Shown here in pieces: positions 34,531 to 42,133 of a stretch of DNA of 64,000 bases (positions are counted from its first letter, which is position 1; the number at the start of each line of letters is the position of its first letter). Under the pieces are notes generated by a model. That model had not been told where the DNA came from. It saw nothing but the letters and a program-made list of their open reading frames with translations, and did no database searches. The DNA lies in the NCBI RefSeq assembly GCF_014170335.1, contig NZ_LZZS01000031.1, positions 62,001-126,000 of the forward strand, in the 5' to 3' direction. The position numbers were made by a program, and so were the translations under genes. This DNA is from Achromobacter sp. UMC46 (lineage in GTDB: Bacteria > Pseudomonadota > Gammaproteobacteria > Burkholderiales > Burkholderiaceae_B).

Positions 34531-35335
34531 GAACAAGCCGAAATTGGAAACGTCGGGGCCCGTCGTCCTGCGGCGCGGGCTGCGGGTGCTGGGCGTGTTG
34601 CGCCAGGCCGGGGCGGCCGGCATGCACGTGGTGGACATCGCGCGCGCGGCGGGCATGCAGCGGTCCACCGCCTATCGTTATCTGGATGTGCTGGTGGAAG
34701 AGGGCTACGCGCTGCGCGAGTCCGAGGCGCCGCGCTGGCGCATCGCGGAACTGGGCGTGATGATGGCGGGCGATCCGCACGCGCAGGCGGTGCGCGGGCT
34801 GCGTCCGGTGCTGCGCCAGATCAGCGACGTGACCGGCGATTCCGCGTTCCTCATCTGCCGGGCGGCGAACGATTCGCTATGCCTGCACCGCGAAGTGGGC
34901 AATTACCCGGTGCAGGTGCTGGCGGTGACGGTCGGGCACCGCCAGCCGCTGGGCGTGGGGGCGGCGGGGCTGGCGCTGCTGGCGGCGCTGCCGCCGGCCG
35001 AGTCCGACGAGGTGGTCGCGCAGAACGAGCAGGCGCTGCGCGCCTACGGCGGGATGACGGGCGTGCAGATGCGGCGCCTGGTGGAGAACACGCGGGACCG
35101 GGGCTGGTCGGTGGTGGGCAATGCCGCGGTGCCGGGCGTGCTGGGCGTAGGCGTGGCGCTGTGCGACGCGGGCGGCTACCCGCGCCTGGCGGTCAGCGTG
35201 TCCAGCCTGATCGACCGGATGCAGGCGCCGCGCCAGCGCAGCATCGCGGAACTGATCCGCGGCCAGCTGGCGCAGGACGAGGTCAGGCGGCTGCCGGGGG
35301 CGGCGCCCGGTACGTCTTCTGGTAGTGGACGGTGA
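34529..35335 (+). CDS. IclR-family transcriptional regulator
   Basis: 268 residues. N-terminal winged helix-turn-helix: VVLRRGLRVLGVLRQAGAAGMHVVDIARAAGMQRSTAYRYLDVLVEEGYAL; C-terminal IclR effector domain follows (LCLHREVGNYPVQVLAVTVGHRQPLGVGAAGLALLAALPP). Start ATG 34529 is chosen by homology, although no Shine-Dalgarno precedes it. It diverges from the Bug-acyl-CoA-synthetase operon and likely controls it. The last 53 nt overlap the convergent DUF934 gene, so its C-terminal tail (PGAAPGTSSGSGR) may be poorly conserved. Confidence 0.92.
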   Translation: MNKPKLETSGPVVLRRGLRVLGVLRQAGAAGMHVVDIARAAGMQRSTAYRYLDVLVEEGYALRESEAPRWRIAELGVMMAGDPHAQAVRGLRPVLRQISDVTGDSAFLICRAANDSLCLHREVGNYPVQVLAVTVGHRQPLGVGAAGLALLAALPPAESDEVVAQNEQALRAYGGMTGVQMRRLVENTRDRGWSVVGNAAVPGVLGVGVALCDAGGYPRLAVSVSSLIDRMQAPRQRSIAELIRGQLAQDEVRRLPGAAPGTSSGSGR

Positions 35336-35828
35336 AGGTCTTGAACGCATCCAGGGCCTTCTTCGGATCGTGTCCGGGCTTGACCAGGAAGCTGTTGAAG
35401 CCGACGCGCGCCTGGTAGTGGATGGTGTCGATCATCACGTCGCCGACCGCGCGCAGTTCGCCCGTCCATTGGTATTGCGTGCGCAGCAGCTGCGCCAGAG
35501 AATAGCCGCGGCCGTCGGTGTAGTTGGGGAAGTCCACCGCGATGAAGGCGATGCCGGCAGGGTCCAGCGTGCCGTCGGCCTCGGCCAGTTCACGCAGGTC
35601 GGCGTCCGGTTCCAGCTGCACGGCAACGGGATGCCGATGGCGACGCAAGGCCGCGCGGGACGTCTTCCAGACGGACAGCGGCACGATCCAGCCGGGCTCG
35701 TCGCTGGGCACCTGGCCTTCGGCGGCGACTTCGGGTTCAGGCACGAAGGCGCGCGCCGTGTCGGCTTGCAGGCGGCCGTCGCGGATCAGGTGCGGGCCGG
35801 GAGCGTCGTGGGCGTACAGGTCAGACAT
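35283..35828 (-). CDS. DUF934 family protein associated with sulfite reductase
   Basis: 181-residue DUF934 protein. Conserved parts include PSDEPGWIVPLSVWK, AIVAVDFP-like FIAVDFPNYTDGRGYSLAQLLR and ELRAVGDVMIDTIHYQARVGFNSFLVKPGHDPKKAL. It overlaps the end of cysI by 8 nt, a pairing found in many proteobacteria, so it probably supports sulfite reduction or its electron supply. Its biochemical role is not established. Confidence 0.9.
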   Translation of the reverse strand: MSDLYAHDAPGPHLIRDGRLQADTARAFVPEPEVAAEGQVPSDEPGWIVPLSVWKTSRAALRRHRHPVAVQLEPDADLRELAEADGTLDPAGIAFIAVDFPNYTDGRGYSLAQLLRTQYQWTGELRAVGDVMIDTIHYQARVGFNSFLVKPGHDPKKALDAFKTFTVHYQKTYRAPPPAAA

Positions 35829-37563
35829 GGGCGGGCTCGGCGCTTTGTGCGGGTTTGGCGAAGGCGGGATCGGCGTACACGTCCTGCTTGAAGGGGTCGA
35901 TGCCGACGCGGTCCACCACGTCGATGAAGCGTTCGATTTCGCTGTCGCGCAAGCCCAGGTAGGTGCGGATCAGGCGGTCGACCACGCCGGGCACCTGGTC
36001 GCGGGCGAATGACGGGCCGATGATGCGGCCCACGGCGGCACCGCCGCCGCGCGTGGATTCCAGGTCGGGCAGGGGCTTGGCGCCGCCGTTCTGGCGGCCG
36101 CCCAGCGTGACTTGGTACCACTCTTCGCCGGCCTTATCGACGCCCAGGATGCCGATGTGCCCCACATGGTGGTGGCCACAGGAATTGATGCAGCCCGAGA
36201 TGTTCAGGTCCAGTTCGCCGATTTCGAACAGGTAGTCCAGGTCGTCGAACTGGCGCTGGATGGCTTCGGCGACAGGGATGGAAACCGCATTGGCCAGCGC
36301 GCAGAAGTCCCCGCCCGGACAGGCGATGATGTTGGTCAAGAGACCGATGTTGGGCGTGGCCAGGTTCAGCGCTTCCAGCTTCTGCCAGAGTTCGTGCAGT
36401 TGCGCGCGGCGCACGTCGGCCAGGATCAGGTTCTGCTCGTGCGAGACGCGCAGTTCGCCGAAGCCATAGGCGTCGGCCAGGTCGGCCACGGCATCCATCT
36501 GGTCGGCGGTGATGTCGCCCGGCGGCACGCCGGTGGGCTTGAGCGATACGCTGACGGCGGCGTAGCCGGCAACCTTGTGCGCGTGCACGTTGGTGCGCAG
36601 CCAGCGCGCAAAGCGCTTGTCGCCGGCGGCCAGCGCGTCGGTGTTGTCGGCGTCGGTGGCGGCCGACGCGTCGTATTGCGGCCAGACGAAGCGGGCCTTG
36701 ATGCTGTCGACGAATTCCTGGGTGATGGTGTCGGGGCCGCCCTTGATGAGCTGCCACTGTTCATCGACCTGCTGCGCGTAGACCTCTGGCGTCAGGTCCT
36801 TGACCAGGATCTTGATGCGCGCCTTGTACTTGTTGTCGCGGCGGCCGTGCAGGTTGTAGACCCGCAGCGCGGCCTGCATGTAGGTCAGCAGGTCTTGCCA
36901 TTCGACGAAGGGGTTGATCAGTTTGCCGACGATGGGCGTGCGGCCCATGCCGCCGCCTATCCAGACGCGGAAGCCCAGCTTGCCGTCGCGTTCGACGGCC
37001 TGCAGGCCGATGTCGTGCACGCCGACCGCGGCGCGGTCCTGCACGGCGCCGCTGACGGCGATCTTGAACTTGCGCGGCAGGAAGGCGAATTCCGGGTGCA
37101 GCGTGGACCACTGGCGGATGATCTCGCACCAGACAAGCGGGTCCACCAGTTCGTCCGGCGCGACGCCGGCGAAGTGGTCGGTCGTGGTGTTGCGGATGCA
37201 GTTGCCGCTGGTCTGGATGGCGTGCATCTGGACGGTGGCGAGTTCCGCCAGGATGTCCGGCACGTCTTCCAACTTGGGCCAGTTGAACTGGATGTTCTGG
37301 CGGGTGCTGAAGTGGCCGTAGCCGCGGTCCCATTTGCGCGCGATGTGCGCCAGGGTGCGCAATTGGCGCGAGGCCAGCATGCCGTACGGGATGGCCACGC
37401 GCAGCATGGGCGCATGGCGCTGGATGTACAGGCCGTTCTGCAGGCGCAGAACGCGGAATTCATCTTCGGTGAGCTGGCCGTCGAGGAAGCGGCGCGTCTG
37501 GTCGGCAAACTGCGCCACACGTTGCTCGACAAGCTGCTGGTCGACGGGGTCATACACGTACAT
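35821..37563 (-). CDS. cysI: Sulfite (or nitrite) reductase hemoprotein subunit, CysI-like
   Basis: 580-residue siroheme/[4Fe-4S] enzyme reducing sulfite to sulfide in cysteine synthesis. The substrate-binding half has HFSTRQNIQFNWPKLEDVPDILAELATVQMHAIQTSGNCIRNTTTDHFAG. The cluster ligands are C-x5-C in ACPGGDFCALANA and C-x3-C in ISGCINSCGHHHVGHIGILG. Start ATG 37563 gives MYVYDPVDQQLVEQRV. An upstream in-frame extension is less likely. DUF934 follows, which favours assimilatory sulfite over nitrite reduction. Confidence 0.93.
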   Translation of the reverse strand: MYVYDPVDQQLVEQRVAQFADQTRRFLDGQLTEDEFRVLRLQNGLYIQRHAPMLRVAIPYGMLASRQLRTLAHIARKWDRGYGHFSTRQNIQFNWPKLEDVPDILAELATVQMHAIQTSGNCIRNTTTDHFAGVAPDELVDPLVWCEIIRQWSTLHPEFAFLPRKFKIAVSGAVQDRAAVGVHDIGLQAVERDGKLGFRVWIGGGMGRTPIVGKLINPFVEWQDLLTYMQAALRVYNLHGRRDNKYKARIKILVKDLTPEVYAQQVDEQWQLIKGGPDTITQEFVDSIKARFVWPQYDASAATDADNTDALAAGDKRFARWLRTNVHAHKVAGYAAVSVSLKPTGVPPGDITADQMDAVADLADAYGFGELRVSHEQNLILADVRRAQLHELWQKLEALNLATPNIGLLTNIIACPGGDFCALANAVSIPVAEAIQRQFDDLDYLFEIGELDLNISGCINSCGHHHVGHIGILGVDKAGEEWYQVTLGGRQNGGAKPLPDLESTRGGGAAVGRIIGPSFARDQVPGVVDRLIRTYLGLRDSEIERFIDVVDRVGIDPFKQDVYADPAFAKPAQSAEPAHV

Positions 37564-37651
37564 GTCTACTGCCCTTGAAGTCTTCTCGGTCTGAGTCCCT
37601 TTGCGTCCGGCGCGGAGCGGCGGGAAAAGGGGATTCATAACCGTAACAGGC

Positions 37652-37663
37652 AGCATTAATGCT
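37652..37663. promoter_or_regulatory. Palindrome upstream of cysI, candidate regulatory site
   Basis: AGCATTAATGCT is a perfect 12-bp palindrome in an AT-richer patch 89 bp upstream of the cysI start. It could be an operator for a sulfur regulator (CysB/Cbl type); no consensus test was possible. Confidence 0.35.
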
Positions 37664-37701
37664 CGTCTAAGTCATTCTCGTAATATGGAAATAAGGCCCA
37701 A

Positions 37702-37790
37702 GGCCCCCACGCCGCGCACGCCTTGCGTGTTTGCCGCCCCCCCCGTGGGGGCGCCTTCCCCTTTGGGACGCCTCGGCGGGGGAAGGGCCG
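37702..37790. repeat. GC-rich extragenic palindromic repeat, inverted copy
   Basis: Between cysI and the DUF2970 gene. It has GGCCCCCACGCCGCGCACG at one end, a CCCCCCGTGGGGG palindrome in the middle and CGGCGGGGGAAGG at the other. On the minus strand these parts have the same order as the tandem unit at 52643-52816 (GGCGGGGGAAG-like, C-run/G-run hairpin, GCGTGGGGGCC end). It is a dispersed member of one repeat family. Confidence 0.65.
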
Positions 37791-37805
37791 CTATATAGAG
37801 GGTGC

Positions 37806-37997
37806 TTACAGCGCCGCGTTCACTGCCCAGCGCGCGACGAAGACCAGGATGATCACCAGGCAGGCGGCCAGCAGCAGGCCGGTGGCGATCAGCGGGCCGG
37901 GTTTGTTGTGGGCGATGTCGGCCTGGTAGCCGCGGCCGCGGCGCACGCCGAAAAAACCCCAGAGCACGGAGCGGACCGTGCGCAGGAAACTAAGCAT
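37806..37997 (-). CDS. DUF2970 family small membrane protein
   Basis: 63 residues with one C-terminal transmembrane helix (GPLIATGLLLAACLVIILVFVARW). The N-terminal MLSFLRTVRSVLWGFFGVRRGRGYQADIA fits the DUF2970 pattern of a WGFFGVRR-type motif before a single helix. A strong AGGAGG lies 5 nt before ATG 37997. Function unknown. Confidence 0.85.
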   Translation of the reverse strand: MLSFLRTVRSVLWGFFGVRRGRGYQADIAHNKPGPLIATGLLLAACLVIILVFVARWAVNAAL

Positions 37998-38072
37998 ATG
38001 CGCCTCCTGGCGGATGAAGGGGAGTGGGCACTGTAGGCCTTGCCGCCCGCGCCAGACAGGGGCAGATCCGCG

Positions 38073-39008
38073 TCAACCGACCATATCAGATGCGGCTCCC
38101 TCGGGCGCGCCGATGCCGCGCACGATATGGTCCAGCAGTTCGCGGGCGGCCGGCGAGATGTGGCGGCCCGCGCGGCTCAGCACATGCAGGCTGCCCTGGT
38201 TCAGGATGGGGTTGGCCAGCGGCAGGCTGGCCAGCCGCTGCGCCCGCATGTCGGCGGTGACGGCGATGGGCGGCGTCAATGCGTAGCCGATGCCGGCCGC
38301 GGCGAACTGCCACAGCGCCTTGAAGGAAGAGGTGGTCAGCACATTGCGCAGCCGCACCTGTTCGCTGATCTCGGCGGCCTGGATGTGCTGGCGCACGCCG
38401 AAGCCCTCCTGCATGGACGCGCCGGGATGGTCGGCCAGGTCGGTCAGCAGCAGGGGACGGTTCAGCCGGGTCAGCGGATGGTCCTGGCGGACGATGGCGC
38501 GGATGGGCTCGGGGCGGGAATAGTGAGTCCGCAGGCGGGCGTCGTTGGGCGGCTGGAACACCAATCCTATATAGGCGCGGTCGTCCACGATGCGCTGCAC
38601 GATCTCGGAGGTGCGAGCCACGTCGATGTCCAGCGTGACCTCGGGGTGGCTGCGCCAGTAGCCGGGCAGCACGCGGTCGAACATCAGTTCGACGAAGCCT
38701 TCGCCCAGCACCAGGTCGATATGTCCCCGTTCGGCATTGCGCAGGCTGTCGATTTCGGAAAAGAAGCTCTCCTGGATGTTCTGCTGGCGCTTCACATAGC
38801 GGGCCAGGATGTGGCCGGCGTCGGTGGGCACCACGCCGCGTCCGCGGCGCTCGAACAGCGCCATGCCGCAATCGCGTTCCAGCGCGGCGATGGCGCGGCT
38901 GACGGCGGACGGGTCCATGTCCAGCACTTCGGCGGCGCCGCGCACCGAGCCGCGGCTCATGACCTGCATGAAGTAGTGGGTACGGCGGGCGTCGAGTTTT
39001 TCATCCAT
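38073..39008 (-). CDS. LysR-family transcriptional regulator
   Basis: 311 residues. Helix-turn-helix: MDEKLDARRTHYFMQVMSRGSVRGAAEVLDMDPSAVSRAIAALERDCGMALFERRGRGVVPTDAG. The effector domain shares GFGVRQHIQAAE, FQPPNDARLRTHYSR and SLPLANPILNQGSLHVLSRAGRH with the LysR protein at 13833, so the two are paralogues. It is divergent from the DUF3100 membrane protein gene at 39266 and probably regulates it. Confidence 0.92.
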   Translation of the reverse strand: MDEKLDARRTHYFMQVMSRGSVRGAAEVLDMDPSAVSRAIAALERDCGMALFERRGRGVVPTDAGHILARYVKRQQNIQESFFSEIDSLRNAERGHIDLVLGEGFVELMFDRVLPGYWRSHPEVTLDIDVARTSEIVQRIVDDRAYIGLVFQPPNDARLRTHYSRPEPIRAIVRQDHPLTRLNRPLLLTDLADHPGASMQEGFGVRQHIQAAEISEQVRLRNVLTTSSFKALWQFAAAGIGYALTPPIAVTADMRAQRLASLPLANPILNQGSLHVLSRAGRHISPAARELLDHIVRGIGAPEGAASDMVG

Positions 39009-39115
39009 GGCGGGGCTCTTCAAAGCGGAGTGCGGCGGGAGATCCACAGTGCCTGCCTGGGGTTTACCCGTAAAATGCCGGATACCTTGCAAAATTTTCC
39101 CAGGAAAAGGCTATC

Positions 39116-39134
39116 CGTTGCATTTTACGCAACG
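39116..39134. promoter_or_regulatory. Candidate LysR operator
   Basis: CGTTGC-N7-GCAACG inverted repeat in the lysR/DUF3100 divergent gap, containing a T-N11-A pair (39119 and 39131), the classical LysR box geometry. Confidence 0.6.
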
Positions 39135-39265
39135 CTAATGCGCAAGTGGTGTCATGGTTGCCCGCGCGGCCCACGGGCGAAAATCGCGCCTGCTGCCCGC
39201 GCCGCCGCCTCCGGGCGCCGCCCGCGCCGCGAGGAAAACTTATTCACGTTCATCAGGGGAATTCG

Positions 39266-40603
39266 ATGTCTCACGCCAGCGTCAGCCTGGCCGCGCCCTC
39301 CATGCCGCTATCCGCCCGCATTCGCATGCTGGCCGCCATTTTGCTGGTGGTCGTCATTTCCGAAGCGATCGGCAGCGTCACCTTCGCGGTGGGTCCGGGC
39401 AAGATCGTTCTGCAACCGATGCTTTGGGCGATCTTCATCGGCGCCATCGTGGCCGCCTTCGGCCAGCGCCTGCCAGCAGGCTCGGGCATCGACAAGGCCA
39501 TGCAGACCCGCATCAGCGGCTATCTGCAGTTCGCGCTGCTGCCGTTCCTGGCAAAGCTGGGCCTGATGGTCGGCGGCTCGCTGCCGCAGGTGCGCGAAGC
39601 CGGCTGGGCCCTGGTGTTCCAGGAATTTGGCCACTTCTTCGGCACGATGGCCATCGGCCTGCCGCTGGCGCTGCTGCTGGGCATCAAGCGCGAAGCGATC
39701 GGCGCCACCTTCTCGGTGGGCCGCGAGCCCAGCCTGGCCATCATCGGCGAGCGCTACGGCATGAATTCGCCGGAAGGCCGTGGCGTGATGGCCGAGTACA
39801 TCACGGGTACGGTGATCGGCGCGCTGTTCGTGGCGCTGATGGCCGGCTTCATCACCAGCCTGAACATCTTCGATCCGCGTTCGCTCGCCATGGGCGCCGG
39901 CGTCGGGTCGGGCAGCATGATGGCTGCCGGCGTGGGCGCCATCGCCTCCCAGCAGACGCCCGAAATGGCGCATCAGGTGGCCGCGCTGGCCGCTGCCGCC
40001 AACCTGCTGACGACGGTGGTCGGCGTGTACTTCACGCTGTTCATCTCGCTGCCCACGACCATCTTCCTGTACGGCAAGCTGGAACCCGTGCTGGGCCGCT
40101 TCTCGCGCGGCAAGGCCTCCGAAGCCGTTGTCGACGACAGCGTGTCCGAAGACGTGCCGGCGCATGGCGCCAAGATGGGCTTCGGCGACCGCCTGACCGC
40201 CTATCTGATTTGCGGCCTGTTCGCGCTGGTGGGCAACCGCCTGGGCTACAACGTGCCCTTCATGGACGCGCTGCCGGGCATGGGCATCATCCTGCTGCTG
40301 GTGGTCCTGACCGACCTGATCCTGCGCGTGCTGCCCAAGCTGCCCGCCGTGGCCGTGCTGTCGCTGATCGCCATGACGGCGGGCTGCCCCGGCGTGCTGC
40401 CGTACTCGGACCAGATCATCGCCGCCGTCGGCAAGGTGAACTTCCTGCCGTTCACGACCGTGATCCTGGCCATGGCCGGCCTGTCGATCCTGAAAGACCT
40501 GCCCGCCTTCCGCAAACTGGGCTGGAAGATCGTGGTGGTGTCGCTGGCCGCTAACGCCGGCACCTTCATGGGCGCCACGATGATCGCGGAATTCTTCCAC
40601 TGA
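39266..40603 (+). CDS. DUF3100 family integral membrane protein
   Basis: 445-residue polytopic membrane protein, about 11-12 helices, of the DUF3100 family (VLLVVVISEAIGSVTFAVGPGKIVLQPMLWAIFIGAIVAAF near the N-terminus; FSVGREPSLAIIGERYGMNSPEGRGVMAEYITGTVIGALF centrally; C-terminal TFMGATMIAEFFH). ATG 39266 follows AGGGGAA. A transporter role is likely. Relatives are, as I recall, often encoded with M20 amidohydrolases and LysR regulators; here the paralogous LysR and amidohydrolase pair lies 23 kb away. A strong terminator follows. Confidence 0.88.
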   Translation: MSHASVSLAAPSMPLSARIRMLAAILLVVVISEAIGSVTFAVGPGKIVLQPMLWAIFIGAIVAAFGQRLPAGSGIDKAMQTRISGYLQFALLPFLAKLGLMVGGSLPQVREAGWALVFQEFGHFFGTMAIGLPLALLLGIKREAIGATFSVGREPSLAIIGERYGMNSPEGRGVMAEYITGTVIGALFVALMAGFITSLNIFDPRSLAMGAGVGSGSMMAAGVGAIASQQTPEMAHQVAALAAAANLLTTVVGVYFTLFISLPTTIFLYGKLEPVLGRFSRGKASEAVVDDSVSEDVPAHGAKMGFGDRLTAYLICGLFALVGNRLGYNVPFMDALPGMGIILLLVVLTDLILRVLPKLPAVAVLSLIAMTAGCPGVLPYSDQIIAAVGKVNFLPFTTVILAMAGLSILKDLPAFRKLGWKIVVVSLAANAGTFMGATMIAEFFH

Positions 40604-40631
40604 TCCGGTTCGCCTGACCTCTGGTCAATGG

Positions 40632-40661
40632 AAAAGCCGCCTGATTCAGGCGGCTTTTTCT
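40632..40661 (+). terminator. Rho-independent terminator after DUF3100 gene
   Basis: AAAAGCCGCCTG, loop ATT, CAGGCGGCTTTT, then TC-TTTT: a 12-bp stem with T run, 28 nt after the stop codon. The flanking A run lets it work for the opposite strand too. Confidence 0.9.
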
Positions 40662-40708
40662 TTTGTGGCGGGCATTGCAAAGAGGACGCCCGTGCGGCAG
40701 GAGAGGCG

Positions 40709-41299
40709 TCAGCGCGTGTCGGGCGCGAAACCGGGCCGGTAGCGCGCGTTGTCGGTGACGTTCTCGGTGGCGCCGATGTTGGCCACGGCGGGCACGGCGG
40801 CGCCGGCGGCCTTCATGGCCACAGCGGCCTGCCATTCCTGGACTTGCGGGTTGCCCATCGCGACGCGGTAGGGTTGCAGCGGCGTCAGGCCTTCGATGGT
40901 GCCCAGGTCATTGGCGCTGCCGGCGCGCTGCGCCAGCGGATCGGGGGCTGCGTAAAAATCGTCGACGGCGCGGCGCATGCGCGTGTCGGCATACTGGTCG
41001 CGCAAGGCGTCCAGATTGACCTGGGGGGGTGCGGGCGGCAGGCGCGGGGCGTCGGCGCCCACATGGGCGTTGCGGGCGAAGACCCCAAAGGCGGGGGGGG
41101 GATCGGCGTCGCGAAGGCGGGCGACGCGTTGGGCTTCCCAGGCCGTGGCGGCCTGCGTGGCGCGTTGCGCCTGACGGGCGGCGGCGTTTTGCGCCACGCG
41201 TTCGGCTTCCCAGGCGGGGCGGGTGTCGTCCAGCATCGGGATGCGCGCCGGATAGGGCGCGGCGACGCGGGGAATGGCGGAGATCGCAGCGACGTTCAT
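40709..41299 (-). CDS. Hypothetical Ala/Arg/Pro-rich protein
   Basis: 196 residues from ATG 41299, preceded by GGGAG; the frame is open further upstream but that part has no support. I do not recognise it. It has no signal peptide or membrane helix. The region AWEAERVAQNAAARQAQRATQAATAWEAQRVARLRDADPPP contains a repeated AWEAxRVA unit in a likely helix, and a proline-rich stretch follows (APRLPPAPPQVNLDALRDQYADTRMRRAVDDFYAAPDP). Its neighbours (DUF3100, GST) give no clue. It may be a structural or envelope-linked protein; it could also be of limited conservation. Confidence 0.6.
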   Translation of the reverse strand: MNVAAISAIPRVAAPYPARIPMLDDTRPAWEAERVAQNAAARQAQRATQAATAWEAQRVARLRDADPPPAFGVFARNAHVGADAPRLPPAPPQVNLDALRDQYADTRMRRAVDDFYAAPDPLAQRAGSANDLGTIEGLTPLQPYRVAMGNPQVQEWQAAVAMKAAGAAVPAVANIGATENVTDNARYRPGFAPDTR

Positions 41300-41357
41300 G
41301 CGGGGCTCCCTGTCGTGGTGGGCCAGAAGTTTGGTCTGTCCAGCGGGTGACAAGTTC

Positions 41358-41368
41358 ACTGTAACAGT
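41358..41368. promoter_or_regulatory. Short palindrome upstream of hypothetical gene
   Basis: ACTGTAACAGT, a symmetric 11-bp element 59 bp upstream of the hypothetical gene's start (read on the minus strand). Possible operator or promoter element. Confidence 0.3.
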
Positions 41369-41507
41369 ACCACCACGCCAAAAAAAGGGCCCCTGGCCGA
41401 AGCCCGGGGCCGCGCGGCGCCGCCCGTGAGGTGGCGCCGTACTAGGCGGGCGGCGGGCCGGGACTCCGGCGGGGTTTCCCGACCACGCCGCCTGCCCCAA
41501 AAACCGG

Positions 41508-42107
41508 TCAGGGCTTGGTGGCCTGCATGGACGGGCGCTGGCTGAACGCTTCGTACCAGGCGGCGGTGGCGGGGTGGCCTTCGCGCCAGTTCAGGTCGGG
41601 GAAGCGGAAGTCCAGATAGCCCAGTGCGCAGCCGATCGTGATGACGCCGATGTCCAGGCGGCCTTCGAACGAGGCGGCGTGCTTTTCAACCAATGCCAGG
41701 CCGTCGCGGACCTTGCCCAACTGCCCGTCGACCCAGCCGTCCCAGCGCAGGGCTTCGGGACGCAGCGCGGTTTCATAGCGGGCCAGCAAGGCGGCGCCCA
41801 TCATGCCGTCGGCCATCGATTGTTGCGTCAGCACCTGCCAGCGCGTGCCGTCGGCGGGGAACAGCGTGCCGCCGCCCAGCGCGTTCAGGTATTCGCAGAT
41901 CACGCGGCTGTCGAAGATCGACTGGCCGTCGTCGGTGATGAAGGTCGGCACCTGGCCCAGCGGGTTGTTCGGGATGATGGTCTGGTCGCGGGCGACGGGG
42001 CCGGCGGCGCTGGGCAGCTTTTCGATGCGGTCGGCCAGGCCGAGTTCATGCGCGACGACCATGCATTTGCGCACGAACGGCGAAGCGGGCGAGTGGAAGA
42101 TCTTCAT
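41508..42107 (-). CDS. Glutathione S-transferase family protein
   Basis: 199 residues. Thioredoxin-like N-terminal domain MKIFHSPASPFVRKCMVVAHELGLADRIEKLP with NNPLGQVPTFITDDGQSIFDSRVICEYL (the cis-proline and the glutathione-binding DSR-type turn), then an all-helical C-terminal domain. Likely conjugates or reduces an electrophile, or removes a CoA or glutathione-reactive product of the neighbouring flavoprotein. It is the last gene of the large minus-strand operon, 26 nt after the flavoprotein. Confidence 0.92.
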   Translation of the reverse strand: MKIFHSPASPFVRKCMVVAHELGLADRIEKLPSAAGPVARDQTIIPNNPLGQVPTFITDDGQSIFDSRVICEYLNALGGGTLFPADGTRWQVLTQQSMADGMMGAALLARYETALRPEALRWDGWVDGQLGKVRDGLALVEKHAASFEGRLDIGVITIGCALGYLDFRFPDLNWREGHPATAAWYEAFSQRPSMQATKP

Positions 42108-42133
42108 TGCGGGTCCTTGTCGGAAGAGAGGCG

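Noticed and set aside
31918-35325. 1135-residue plus-strand frame over the acyl-CoA synthetase and Bug genes
   Set aside because: Runs antisense to two genes with full motif sets; no family features.
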